A stretch of 64,000 bases of DNA from Tethya wilhelma (taxonomy: Eukaryota; Porifera; Demospongiae; Tethyida; Tethyidae): NCBI GenBank assembly GCA_964030475.1, contig CAXIPT010000016.1, positions 62,001 to 126,000 on the forward strand. The letters are read 5' to 3'. The stretch's first letter is position 1. Each line of letters starts with the position of its first letter. Under the pieces are notes generated by a model. It had not been told where the DNA came from. It was given only the letters and a program-made list of their open reading frames with translations, and did not search any database. The position numbers were made by a program, and so were the translations under genes. Of the stretch, positions 22,975-35,056 are shown in pieces.

Positions 22975-24738
22975 TGAGGTGATAAGAAGTCAAGTAACTC
23001 AATGTAAATGAGTAAAGGTGTTTGACCAGGGTTAAATGTGCTCAACATTAATTTTAGGAAACCAAGAAAAAGATCGAAAAAGATAACAAAACAAAAACAA
23101 AGCTGATTTGCAAGTCAGAGAGCCCTTGGAGGTGAGCTTTGTGTTAATAAATCATTAGTACATTGTTTGACTGTAAGTTTGCTTGCCATCATACAATCCA
23201 TGCATAGTTGCAAAGTGTCCCGGAATGGCCGGAACAGTCCCAGAATTTTGACCTATGTCCCAGTGGTGTCCCGGTTGGACTGAAACAGTGCAAATGTCCC
23301 GGAATACTGAGAAGTGTCTAACTTTTTCCCGAAAAATTCAAGTTTTTGGCGTAAAAGTTACTTCTTTCAACTCTATTATGCCCTAAATGACGACTATAAG
23401 CAAAACTTTGAGCTTTCTGTAGCGCTGAGTTGTGCGGTGCTTCGCTAGAAGCTTTTTGCACTTCGTACTATTGCAATTAAAAGGGTGTGCCCTCACGTAA
23501 ATGGGGCATGGCTTTAAATTTTCGCTAGCGTGGTTTTAATGTCCCGCTTTTTTTAGTTGGAGGTTGGCAACTATGTCCATGTTCTGATTCACTCTTGAAC
23601 TGACATTTGTAAATATAGACACACTATTTGGTTTACTACAGAGCAAGGGCTAACCACAATAGGCAAAATCAAGAGTGTTTCATGTTTCTGGTTGTTCTTG
23701 CTATCAGTACCCAAAACCTCACAATAGATATCTTCAAGAGTGCTGGATGAAGGAAAGTAAATTTGTTTAAGATTTTTTTACATCAGAAAAGTGGCTGCGA
23801 AATTCTCTTTGTTGCACAAAATATTCATGTACCTGTGCGAAGAACTGAATTGTAAAATGAGGTGATAAGAAGTCAAGTAACTCAATGTAAATGAGTAAAG
23901 GTGTTTGACCAGGGTTAAATGTGCTCAACATTAATTTTAGGAAACCAAGAAAAAGATCGAAAAAGATAACAAAACAAAAACAAAGCTGATTTGCAAGTCA
24001 GAGAGCCCTTGGAGGTGAGCTTTGTGTTAATAAATCATTAGTACATTGTTTGACTGTAAGTTTGCTTGCCATCATACAATCCATGCATAGTTGCAAAGTG
24101 TCCCGGAATGGCCGGAACAGTCCCAGAATTTTGACCTATGTCCCAGTGGTGTCCCGGTTGGACTGAAACAGTGCAAATGTCCCGGAATACTGAGAAGTGT
24201 CTAACTTTTTCCCGAAAAATTCAAGTTTTTGGCGTAAAAGTTACTTCTTTCAACTCTATTATGCCCTAAATGACGACTATAAGCAAAACTTTGAGCTTTC
24301 TGTAGCGCTGAGTTGTGCGGTGCTTCGCTAGAAGCTTTTTGCACTTCGTACTATTGCAATTAAAAGGGTGTGCCCTCACGTAAATGGGGCATGGCTTTAA
24401 ATTTTCGCTAGCGTGGTTTTAATGTCCCGCTTTTTTTAGTTGGAGGTTGGCAACTATGTCCATGTTCTGATTCACTCTTGAACTGACATTTGTAAATATA
24501 GACACACTATTTGGTTTACTACAGAGCAAGGGCTAACCACAATAGGCAAAATCAAGAGTGTTTCATGTTTCTGGTTGTTCTTGCTATCAGTACCCAAAAC
24601 CTCACAATAGATATCTTCAAGAGTGCTGGATGAAGGAAAGTAAATTTGTTTAAGATTTTTTTACATCAGAAAAGTGGCTGCGAAATTCTCTTTGTTGCAC
24701 AAAATATTCATGTACCTGTGCGAAGAACTGAATTGTAA
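22975..24738. repeat. 883-bp tandem duplication
   Basis: 22975-23857 is repeated immediately at 23858-24738. I saw no base difference in the stretches compared, apart from two extra bases at the junction. Each unit holds the same small element (23204-23574 and 24087-24457). It is either a very recent duplication or an assembly double-count. Confidence 0.9.
23204..23574. mobile_element. MITE, ATAGTTGC family
   Basis: Ends ATAGTTGCAAAGTG and TTGGCAACTAT are imperfect inverted repeats. The interior repeats the word TGTCCCGG and ends with GTCCCGC. The second tandem unit carries the same element at 24087-24457. A diverged relative with ATAGGTAC / GGCACCTAT ends lies at 54035-54378. Confidence 0.6.
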
Positions 24739-26336
24739 GGTTGATGAGAAAGGCATGCAAACTAAAGAGTGATTTTATGAGGTCCTTAACTGGTCCTATC
24801 ATGCTGGTTGCTTCCAGCACAGCACAGGTAGTTGGGAAAGCAGCCAAATGGACCATACATGGGTAGTAAGAGGAAATGTATCTCAACATAATGGTACAAT
24901 ACTTGAAATAACATATATATAGCTAAGCAATGTGTTTACAGACCCAGAAATCTCTTCACCATCACTTGCATGTCATGTTGATTCGATTTATCTACAACCA
25001 CTCTCCACCCACATCTCCATTGGCACTTTAGACATAATTACTATTCAGCTGCATGTGCTACATCAGCAGTGCATTATATCAAGAACTCATTTGATACCCA
25101 GTGGTGATAGTGGAATGGACAAAACCACAGTTCTTGAATGTGCATGATCATTGATGGAGGCTCTGGAGACAAGAGTTATTAGCTACACATGAAAATTTGA
25201 ATGTTTCAGAAGGGGTTGATAAACTTCCACTCCAAGACAGACATAAACATAATATTTGATTTGTATGAAGGCAAAAATGTGTGAATGATCCTTATTCCTG
25301 ATAATTACTAGCTCTCTTGCAGTGTACATATACAAAGCCTTAGCTCATAAAGTTTGCTGTGTGGTTTCCATGTTTCAAAAATGGGTAATTTATTAGGGGT
25401 TTGGACAACCATTCCAGTAATTGGAATGGACAATGTTTGACAGTGCATCACAACTTTGTGTACAAACAACTCTTGACCATCAGACAATTGGTGTCCTAAT
25501 AAAGTTGAATTTATAAAACATACAATTCTAGTGTTGTTCTATTGTTAACATCACTAAGCAAAGAACAAGAGACACTGAACACTTATAAGAGCTGTCTATA
25601 TCTCTGCTTTGATCAACTGATCGAAGAATGTACCAGTCGTAATATTATGAAAATCGTCTCCCTCCTGAAAGCTGTTTCTGTAGCAATAACTGCTTCATGA
25701 CTTCAAGAGTGAACTTTTTCCTGTCCTCACAAAGCAAACCAGAGAAATTCACATACTATGCTAGAGTGAAGCTTCTGACAATTTTCTATTTTGATTTTTG
25801 ATCACATGCACTTATCTGCAAAATGCCAAGAAGCTTGTGCCTGCCTACTTGAGATATTCACTCAAAGCAAAGAGTACGATCAGAGGACTATATAGAACAC
25901 TACACAGAAGCTGTAAAATGCAAATACAATCATACACATCAAGTACATAGTTGAAATTCTACCTCTTATAAAAGAGGGTAAAATAAAGGCCTTACATGAC
26001 ACAGCTCAACAATGCCTCAATGTTCTAAGTTGTTAAAAATGAAACTCTATGAATAACCTTGTTTGAGTGTCAGCAAAAACTGATGTATGTTACTACAATG
26101 ATTTGCTTGACTTCATAAATCTGAAAGCATAAATCTCTGAAACATTGACAATAATACCGTGCATGTAGCACAAAATTTTGGCAGGAAAAAATTTTTTCAG
26201 ATTGTCAAACTTCATGATTGCTGAATTTTATTTTACATGGCAGTAGCGCAATACATGAGTTCTGTATATGCAGGACAAAAATGACTGTTTGGCAGATATA
26301 TAGTTTGGGCAGTGATCGACCCGGGTCCTTACTAAA
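24739..26336. other. no gene recognised
   Basis: No exon with good splice borders. A minus-strand frame (24650-24889) runs across the end of the tandem duplication and has no recognisable domain. Confidence 0.4.
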
Positions 26337-28581
26337 TCAGCCAAACCGCTAATATTAAATTTTGTGCTATACCATATAATATATACCATACCAAGGATGA
26401 TCATGCATCAGCACTCTTCCTCTCGTATGCACAACTGAAGTGAGAATTGCATCGTCCATTACTTTATTTAGTTTCAGAATGTATTGTTTAATCTTTGAGT
26501 TTACTAGTTGTATGACTATCAAAGAAATTGGCTGTCTCGTCTTAGCACCCAACTTACGAACATACACTTCACCTTCCTAGCTGTGTACAAATAACAGCAC
26601 AACTACTAAGGATCAAGTCATATTGATGCCTCAGCTAAACTGGTCTCAATCACATACTTCACCCGTTTGCTGATGACTGCAGATGTTAGTAATAAGAGCA
26701 GCACACTTTAATTTTGACTTATTTGCCCAGATTTATATGTGAAAACTAGTGAACTTCCAGGTAAGTATCAAATGACAAGTTACATTTAGTTTTAGTGCTT
26801 CATCATATGCTGCCAACATGCCAGTCAGAAGAAGTAAACAAATCTTTCCATACTGATTGCTATTTAAAGTTGAATATATACAATGTGGCTTATCCCCTTT
26901 CTCACCCTCAAAATTTATTTTTATTTGTGAATAAGTAGTTCTTTTTATGAAACTGGAAAACACAGAATTGGAGCTCATTTTTGTACACTATTATAATAAT
27001 TATATATATATATATAATTATATATATGCATGCATGTGTCACATATATGCATGGTTATTTTTTCATTTCAGTACATGAGGGTAGGGAAATTGTCCTCAAA
27101 ATTATTTCAGTCACAATAAATTATGTTAACAGTATACGTGCAAAACATAATAATTTTGTGAAAACTTGACAGCATGTGCACATGAACATGCCTTTATAAG
27201 TAGCCCATCGATTTGTATTAAATTAAATACCAAATTACCAATTGCACTGTGTTCAAGTATAACTGATCATCACAGTCATTAAGAGGGTTAATTGATACTT
27301 CTTTCAAGAGTTTGAAGACTGCTACAACTGCATGAATGGAATATGCATCACTGGTACATGTACAGTAACGGGAGTCTCTGAATCACTACTAGGAGCACTC
27401 TCTGACCCATACAGCAATGAATCAAAAGTAACATGTGGTTTTCAGTTGATAGTGGGTGTGAATTCCAAGCTTCCTGAAATGATGAAAGAGAATATGTAAT
27501 GCAGTGAGAACAAATCAGCTTCATTTTCAGTATTCAGTACACCCATGCATTTACTTGACTTCTATAAGAAGAGCAAAGTACGGGAGACTGCTGAGTATAT
27601 TTCTCTCCACAAACGTTCTATCCTAGTATTGTGCACGCTGAAACCTGCAATGTAAGGCCACTACGAAGAAATTGCTTGTTTCCGGTAACCCGACCCACCC
27701 ACAAATTGGTGTTCGGAAGCAAAATCTTTTTAGATGATACTTTGGGCAAAGGTCAAATTTAATTAATTATATTAATATTTGCTCATGTGCATGCAGCCAG
27801 CTAATTGCAATTGCGCAACAACAGTGCAAGGCCAAGGGCGTGCTCTGCGGACACTGAGGCTAGAGACGCTGGAGAAGATATGGCAAGCTCTTTGGTCGGT
27901 GTTTGCATGTCTGTGGTGTGTGGATCTAAGGTCTTAGTCAGAGATCATCCTGATAAGATTGTAAAGATTCTTGGCACAACCACATTTGCTGACCTTTTTG
28001 AAGAGGTCAAACCTCGTGACACTGCCACTGTATATGACACAGAAGATGTGAGTGTAAGCTGTGCAACTAAGGCTGGGAGCACTAATTAGGTGGACAGTGA
28101 ATTAAGTAATGATGTTGGCTTGTTGGTCAATGACTTTCAGTGCAAATATATCCAATTTAAGATTCATTCTGGTCCTGAAATGGATCCTCCCAGCCCCAAG
28201 TGTGCTCGACGTACAGTTACTGATGTGTTGATGAGTGGTGCTAGAGCCAAAGACAAGCTTCCAAAGAAAAAATCTGGGAAAAATCATAAGGAGAAGCTTT
28301 TCAATGACATAAAGTCACACCTTGAAGCGCAGAAGGTCGGATTCTCTTCAACAGCCTCTGAAACAGATGGCTATGAGGTGGTCAATGGTTTAACCAATTG
28401 CCTGTGGAACATTGATGCCAACCATGAAACTCTTGAGCAAGCCACAGTCAAGAGGGGACAAGCTAAGGTTCCTAGAATACCTGATTGTTGGAAAACAAAC
28501 AATGATTACAAGGCCAAGAAACAGATGAAACCCAGGCTCAATGCATCGGAGTTACATCAGGCAGCATAAGATCTCTTTCAC
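26337..28581. repeat. segmental duplication, copy A
   Basis: Starts at CTAAATCAGCCAAACCGC and matches 48526-50818 with small substitutions and short indels. Both copies include about 1.3 kb of non-coding sequence followed by the same transposon inserted at the same TAA. Copy A is cut at 28582 by the CACAG element fragment. Confidence 0.85.
27656..28581 (+). pseudogene. 5' part of DDE element C, truncated
   Basis: Begins at the inverted end GGCCACTACGAAGAAATTG after TAA and carries the start of the element's first gene (ATG at about 27880). The reading frame is stopped by TAG at 28087-28089, where the other copy has TGG, then continues (HSGPEMDPPSPKCARRTV, FSSTASETDGYEVVN). It breaks off at 28581 in the codons for DLFH, where the sequence changes to the CACAG element. 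The role of this N-terminal region is unknown. Confidence 0.75.
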
Positions 28582-29800
28582 CACAGGACCAAAAGTGAAA
28601 TTTCCTACACTCGCAAAAGTACAGGATTTGTACATGACATATGGTTTAAATATCCTTCACTTATTTGTAACACAAAATGTGACATATCCTACATATTTCC
28701 GTCAGTAAAAGAAATGTAAACTGTCCTGTATGCTGAAATTTGACATTTTCCATACAATTTAAATCACCATTTTTATACAGGAATGTTCGCTACAGTATAA
28801 TCACATATAATATAATATAATAATAATAATAATAATAACAATCAAGCTGGGTCCACAAAGCTAGCTTGCTAGCTACTAGACTAAGTAGGCTACTTGGAGT
28901 TTGAAGTAACTGCAAGTTTGAGAATCTGACCAGCCCATGATTGGCCTTCGAAAACTTTGTTTCTCTAAAAATATCTTATTCCTTCTTTATCGGTTTTTAA
29001 CTGTCGAATCTGTTGCTTTAAAACATCACACCTATCACGAAAGAATCGTGCTTGAAATAGTGCATCATTTTGTTTACTCTGCATTTGTTTCATTTGTGAA
29101 ATAACTTGCACATGATCAATACCAGTTAGGCATTCTGGTAACAAGAGTTTGGGATTGTCATTAGGAAATGCAGGTGAAGAGTCTTCAAAATTCTGGAACT
29201 TCTCTTCAAGTTTTAACTTTTTTCTAGATTGTTCTTGCCGAAATGCCTAGCTCTGCCTGATACATCAAAACATCCCATTGATGGGATTCTGGATGTGTGC
29301 TACTTAACTCAGTACAGGTTTCATCACGTGACTTCTGAGCATCATCATGACTTAAAGAATACTTTTGAAAATATTTTTTCTTCTTGTTGAAACGATAACG
29401 CTTTCGTTTACATTGACTTGATTGTAGAGAACGAACTCTTTTATTGTTTGGCTGAAAAAAAAATTCTACAATTAATTTAATTTTTATACATTGTACTACT
29501 ACAAAAACATGATTTGTCAAATCAGTGCACACACACATACACAATCAGCACTGCTTACAAGACCCGCACGAGGCATGGTCGCCAGTCAGTACACGCACAC
29601 ATACATGTACACAATCAGCACTGCTTACAAGACCCGCACGAGGCATGGTCACCAGTCAGTACACACAGACATACACAAACAGCACTGTTTACAAGACCCG
29701 CATGAGGCATGGTCGCCAGTCAGTATACACACACACACACATACACAAACAGCACTGCTTACAAGACCCGCACGAGGCATGGTCGCCAGTCAGTACAGAA
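28582..29800 (-). pseudogene. left-end fragment of a CACAG (CACTA-like) element
   Basis: Near copy of 35793-36990. It starts with the element end CACAGGACCAAAAGTG and includes the last exons of the minus-strand accessory gene (about 28900-29465) and part of the internal minisatellite. The accessory frame has a small insertion near 29245 (QAELGISART instead of QAEAFRQEQS) that shifts it, but keeps the Gln codon (DDAQKSRD) that is a stop in the other copy. The rest of the element is missing. Confidence 0.75.
29524..29800. repeat. minisatellite, about 62-72-bp units, four copies
   Basis: The unit contains CAGCACTGCTTACAAGACC and GAGGCATGGTCGCCAGTCAG joined by a CA-rich spacer of variable length. 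The same array with seven units is at 36732-37165 inside an intron of the CACAG element's accessory gene. It yields long open frames in several registers that are not genes. Confidence 0.9.
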
Positions 29801-29818
29801 ACTGTTACTAGCTCAGTA

Positions 29819-30346
29819 CAGGGCCGGCGGCATAGGTGCGGCAGCTACGGCCATGGCCGTACCTATTTTGGAAGATTAAGCTTCTTAAAAGTTTTTGATC
29901 CTGCTTTTTTGTGCTGTGTAAACTATAAGCTTTCAACTGCTACGTACGCGCGCTCAGAGTCGTTTTCACTTTAATTCTCTTGTTAACGCACACCTGTTAC
30001 ACCCCTTTTAGTAGCCCCTCCCACTTATTCTACGTAGCGCTATAAGCTTATTGCGCTGATTACGCTTGAATGTACACGTTCTGAACTAGAGCAGACTGCA
30101 TTCTGCTAAGCCAGTCATCCTTACGAAGTTAGGTCACTCTTATCTCAGCAGAATCAAGTCTATAAGACTGAAGCATTGGAAACTAAGACTGAAATATGCC
30201 TCAGAATGCCCCAGAATTCACCTTAGAATGTGCAAAATGCAAAATTTTTCTGGGGGGGCATGCCCCCAGACCCCCCTAGCTTGGGTCATCACCTTCGGCA
30301 GTACGTGACAGGCCGTAGCACTCATACTGAGGAGACTCCGGGCCTG
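29819..30346. mobile_element. probable diverged member of the CAGGCCCG MITE group
   Basis: Starts CAGGGCCGG and ends CCGGGCCTG, and has the same GGGGGGGCATGCCCCCAGAC phrase as the elements at 2602 and 20351. It is longer (528 bp) and the target duplication is not clear. A fragment with the same phrase is at about 55250-55370. Confidence 0.5.
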
Positions 30347-30402
30347 CAATAGCTAGCTACACACACCAAGTAAAATGTGATTTATAGAATTATGGAAAAT
30401 GA

Positions 30403-31331
30403 GAACAAACAAGTAAAAAAAAACATTGGAAATATAATCTGACACAGGAATGGCTACTGAAATCTTAAAAGGAATGCAAACAAGATGGAATGGCTGTTAG
30501 AGTGTGTAAAGAATTCTTCCTGTTGGCAAAATGAGAGACTTAATAAGGATATTGTTAACCCTTTACAGCCGGATGACGAGTATACTCGTCATTTATTGCA
30601 TGCACGCGAAATACGGATGACGAGTGTACTCGTCATTGCAGCTTTAGCGAGCGCCTCCGGGCAACGTGCAATAGCAGTGAACTTTAAACTCGATGTTCAT
30701 TTAGGTAAGGTACTGCTCTAGTAAAATACCAAGTTTGAGTTGGAACACATAAGTAGGTATGGCGTTACGAGGTCATGAACCACAAGAGGTCACAATCGCG
30801 GCAATCGCGACGATAAGTTTTCTTGGCTCGTTTTCTCTGTAGTCTCTAGGATTAGAAGCTTAGCGCTACTTGTGGTAGTAGAGGGATAGATAGTCTATAT
30901 ATATATGAGTTTAGTTTGGAAGCTGCTAAAAGCCAAGGAAAAATAAAGCCAAAGACACTCGGAAATCTATTGAACTTGGAACCCTCCAACTTTTGCACAA
31001 AATTTTCCAAGATCAGCTAGGACCACGCTGGTATAAGCAGTCATACAGGTAATAGAAAGGTAGTGTAACACAATGGATTGTCTTATTTGAAACAAATATA
31101 ATGCTAGAGCTATAAAATAAGTGACAATCATACAGTACTAAAATTTAATTTTTAATTCAGTATTTCAACACGTGCTCGTGTCCTGTAATTACGGGCTGTA
31201 AATGGTTAAGTGCAGCCCATACAGGAAGAATTCTGCACACACTCTAACAGCCATTTCATCATATTTTCGTTCTTTTTATGATTTCAGTAGCCATTCCTGT
31301 GTCTCATTACATTTCCAATGTTTTTTTTAAT
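30403..31331. mobile_element. hairpin MITE (13.5-kb family) split by a TTAA element
   Basis: The left arm (AACAAACAAGTAAAA... GGAATGGCTGTTAGAGTGTG ...) and right arm (CACACTCTAACAGCCATT...) are inverted. Between them sits the TTAA element 30555-31209. The hairpin at 55590 has the same central sequence without that insertion. Confidence 0.75.
30555..31209. mobile_element. TTAA-flanked MITE 1 with paired palindromes
   Basis: Flanked by TTAA on both sides (30555-30558, 31206-31209), with inverted ends CCCTTTACAGCC / GGGCTGTAAATGG. Just inside the left end are two near-identical 20-bp palindromes, ATGACGAGTATACTCGTCAT and ATGACGAGTGTACTCGTCAT. TTAA duplication is typical of piggyBac and Kolobok elements. 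No transposase gene. Confidence 0.8.
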
Positions 31332-32121
31332 GTTAACTTGAAAGCTTGCAAAAACGGAAGGGGTCAAAGTTCGCCAAACGACCTGCATACTTTAGGCTTT
31401 TTTGAAGACAGCACTGCAAAAGTGCTTGCATACAGGAATAGCCTAAGCCTCCCTGCACCTCTATTGCCAGCGTCAAGCTTCTCCTGTATAGCACTATAAA
31501 AAAAAAGTAAATTTAAAACCAAAGGTCACGATTTCGCTGTGATCGCGACCTTTGAACTCTAAAGCTTGTATCTCCCCTCCCACTTATTAGACCTGACTCT
31601 TACTTAGTACTTTAGTAGAGCACTTCTTTACCTAACTGCACTGCAAGTCTAGAGCTGATAGCTCAAATGCTAGCGCTATAAAATTAAAAAAAATGCGAAA
31701 AATCTCCGATTACAAGATCGTTGTATACGCGCATGGGGATAAATCTTTCTAATGGCCCTAAAGAGTTACGAAACATTGTTTGCATAAACAAAGTTTTCAT
31801 TCTGTACCCCCCAAAAACTTAGTTATTTAGAGTGAGTTATGCTATACTAACATTTTGTAGCGCATAAGAAACACTTTAATTTGTGAAAGTTTACTCTTTT
31901 CAACCATTGGATTGTTCCTTTGAGTTAATGAACATTGCAAAAAAAGTTTTCACTCTTTACTAATAAACTTAGTCATATTGAGTGAGTTGGATTGAGAATT
32001 TTTTCCAAGTCCATACTATACACTTTTGAGAAAAACTTTTCCAAGTCCATGCTGTACACTTTTGAGGAAAATAATTTATTTTTCTATAAAAAAAAAAAAG
32101 ACTTTGTGAAAGTTGAATTTT
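31332..32121. other. fragments of TTAA elements, no gene
   Basis: 31345-31765 resembles the interior of the TTAA elements at 32122 and 44047 (AAAGCTTGCAAAAACGGAAG, GACCTGCATACTTT...) and stops near GGCCCTAAAGAGTTA without a clean left end. The remainder is AT-rich. Confidence 0.6.
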
Positions 32122-32752
32122 TTAACTCTTTAGGGCCTGAATTGATTATGCATTACATAATTAGAATTTATGAATAATTAATTAACCTTGGTTTTTGTAC
32201 ATTTTTGTTCTTGCTTAAGCCTATGCCACTCTCTCTTATATAGCTAGTTCAGCTTAGCTGTGATTGTACTAAGCCATAAATATATCAGTTGAACTGTTCT
32301 ATTCTTGGCTTGCTTTTATTTACTTCAAAAGCTTGCAAAAACGGAAGCGGTCAAAGTTCACCAAATGACCTGCATACTTTTGGCTTTTTTTCTAGCTTGA
32401 AGAGCAGGATTGCAAAATCGCTTGCATGCAGGTATAGCTTAAGCCCCTCTGCACCTCCATAGCTAGCGTCAAGCTTCCCCTGCAAAGCACTAAGAAAAAA
32501 ACGTAAGTTTAAACGGACGGTCTCGATCTTTACCACGATCGCGACCTTTGAACTTTGAAGCCTATATCTCTCTGCCTACTAATCAGACCTGACTCTTAGT
32601 TGGTATTTTAGTAGAGCGCTATCTTACCTAACTGCATAGTAAGTCTAAAGCCAATAGCTCAAACGCTATTCCTATAAAATAATAAATGTGAAAAATCGCA
32701 GATTACGCGATCGTAGAATACGCGCGTGCAACTGTCGGCCCTAAAGAGTTAA
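32122..32752. mobile_element. TTAA-flanked MITE 2
   Basis: TTAA at 32122-32125 and 32749-32752, inverted ends CTCTTTAGGGCC / GGCCCTAAAGAG. The interior is shared with 44047-44665 in the opposite orientation and includes GATCGCG-rich near-palindromes. No open frame of note. Confidence 0.8.
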
Positions 32753-32988
32753 CCGTTGAAATGTTCTATTGAGTTCAAAAACATTGTTTGCTATAAACAG
32801 TTTACACTCTGTACCAAGAAAACACTTAGACAACTTTGTTTTTCAAAAACAAAGTTGTTTACCCGTAAAATGTTCCTTGTGTTGAAAAAGTGAATTTTCA
32901 CAAAGTGTTTCTTTTGTGCTAAAAATGTTTTCTAAGCATAATAAACATTTTTTTGTCAAAACTGTACTTTTTGATCTTGGAAATTTTC

Positions 32989-34579
32989 GGATCACTTGGA
33001 ATATACGGCACCTCGCTAATTATATTCATAATGTGGTGGGCGGGGCCTAGAGCAACCAACGCGAGGGGGTGGGGCTAGTTGCAGCATGTTTGTGCACGTG
33101 GTCAGTAATATTGGCGGTAAACTTAAAAGCCAACAAACCTCGACTGTTTTGATCACTATGTCCTTGTTGGAAATTGGGCCAGTTTTGTTTGGTGGGAATG
33201 AGAAAATTATCCAATTCTTGAGATCAAAGAAACTACTAGCTTCTAGCTGTCAGTGTACAAGGTATGAAATGAAAATTAGTCATTTAGTCCAATCAAGTGT
33301 AATTAATTAAAATTTAATGTAATTAGATGCAATGTCCCAATGGAAGAGCGACCACGGCGTGACATCTCTGATGGATTTAGTTGGTGGTGCAGGCTATGTA
33401 AGACAAGGAAGTCGATCAGAGATGGAAGCTTTTTTTCCAAGTCTAAGCTTACACTTCAGAAGTGGTTGCTAATGATACATCTCTGGGCTAGGGATTGTCC
33501 AGTCACTGATGCCATGGAGATTGATAGTCACAGTGCTGTGGATATCTATCAGTGGATTAGAGAAGTCTGCTCCACCATACTCTTACAGAGAAGAATAGTT
33601 CTTGGAGGAGCAGGGCGAGTTGTCCAAATTGACGAGTCAATGTTCTGTCATATCCCTAAGGTGTGTATATAACATAATAAAATTAATCTTAAAGTTAATT
33701 AAATTTACTCATAATTATACCTTGACCCAGTATCACCGAGGAAGAGCAGCATCACAGGAAGTATGGGTATTTGGGCTGGTAGATGTATCTCATAAACCAG
33801 CACTGGGTTATATGGAGATAGTACCACAACGTGATGCTGCAACCCTATTGCCGATCATTCAAGCTCATGTAGCTCCTGGTACAACAGTTCATTCCGACAT
33901 GTGGGCTGCATACAATAGAGTTTCTAGCCTTCCAAATGTTAGCAGTCATGAAACTGTTAACCACACATACAACTTTGTTGATCCGATAACTGGAGCGCAC
34001 ACTCAGAACATCGAGTCGTACTGGAATAGAGTTAAAGGGAAGTTGAAGAGAATGAAGGGATGTTCCCGTGACCAACTGGCAAGTTATCTGGATGAGTTCA
34101 TGTGGAAAGAACGTGATGGTGCAACTAGAAGGCAAGCATTCACCAATATAATGGCTGCTATTGCCACAATGTACCCTGTACCATAACAGTCTTAAAAACA
34201 GTCCTTTAGTTAGTCACTTGAACACTCATCATATAACTGTCCGAACATTTACCTCAGTCATACCCAAATCGCATTATATACACAATTGCTCATCTGATTC
34301 TCTTGTTTGCCTATCTTTATCCTCACTTAGTTTGATTACATATAATTATATATATATATATCTTGCTTAGAATTAAGATCTTGCTTATCTTTTTTATTAC
34401 TCCGATATTTGCTGCGGGTTTTATCTTTTGTCCATCTTCCTAAATAATGCACTCTATGCCACTCTTTCACGTGCACACACATGCTGCAACTAGCCCCACC
34501 CCCTCGCGTTGGTTGCTCTAGGCCCCGCCCACCACATTATGAATATAATTAGCGAGGTGCCGTATATTCCAAGTGATCC
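32989..34579 (+). mobile_element. second Merlin transposon, 112-bp inverted ends
   Basis: 32989-33100 and 34468-34579 are inverted repeats with one mismatch seen, starting GGATCACTTGG. The terminal GGATCA is shared with the Merlin in SAAL1, but the rest of the ends differ and no splice-like GTAAAG is present. It interrupts a simple repeat unit (GTCAAAA...GTACTTTTTG) that is uninterrupted near 34910-34990. No clean 8-bp target duplication is visible (AAATTTTC left, CGATTAAG right). Confidence 0.9.
33158..34186 (+). CDS. Merlin transposase (ISXO2-like DDE), apparently intact
   Basis: Three exons, 33158-33261, 33327-33660 and 33731-34186, with GT-AG borders and continuous phase, giving 297 residues. 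The N-terminus has a Cys pattern CQCTRC ... WWCRLCKTRK consistent with a zinc ribbon, then a helix-turn-helix-like stretch (KLTLQKWLLMIHLWARDC). The ISXO2-like transposase domain begins at VVQIDESMF with the first catalytic Asp, and continues through VWVFGLVDVSHKPALGYMEI, VHSDMWAAYNRV (second Asp) and HTQNIESYWNRVKGKLKR (Glu). No stop or frameshift is seen, so it could serve both Merlin copies, though their end sequences differ beyond the first six bases. Confidence 0.88.
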
Positions 34580-35056
34580 CGATTAAGTCAATAGTCACTC
34601 AACAAAACTAAGTTCTTTTTCTCTACTTAGAGACAACTTTGTTTTTCAAAAACAAACTTCTTCACCTGTAGAATAAGTTTCCTTTGTTGAAATAGTAAAT
34701 TTTCACAAAAGTGTTTCTTTTTTGCTGGAAATTGTTTTCTAGGCAAAATAAACGTTTTTTGTCAAAAGTGTACTTTTTGGTCTTAGAAAATTTTCTGAGT
34801 CCATTGTTACTCAAAAAAACTAAGTTCTTATTCTCTACCCTGTCTCTCCCAAACTATGTTCTTTTTCTCTAGAGAATGTCCCAAATGTTGATAAAGTGAG
34901 TAAAAAAAATGTTTTTTGTCAAAAGTGTACTTTTTGGTCTTAGAAATTTTTCTAAGTCTATAGTCACTCAAAAAAACTAAGTTCTTATTCTCTACTGAGA
35001 GACAACTTTGTTTTTCAAAAACAAAGTTCTTTACCTGTAGAATATGATCATTGTGT
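34580..35056. repeat. AT-rich short tandem and dispersed words
   Basis: Repeated phrases such as GTCAAAAGTGTACTTTTTGG, CTCAAAAAAACTAAGTTCTT and GACAACTTTGTTTTTCAAAA recur here, at 32810-32988 and at 35716-35792. No gene. These phrases are the target of the second Merlin and border the CACAG element. Confidence 0.7.

Noticed and set aside
24650..24889. 79-codon minus-strand frame
   Set aside because: It spans the edge of the 883-bp tandem duplication, with no domain or splice support.
29491..29974. Overlapping open frames with repeated HCLQDPHEAWSP units, also at 36698-37338
   Set aside because: They are open in several frames because a 60-70-bp minisatellite has a length that avoids stops. 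The array lies in an intron of the CACAG element's accessory gene.
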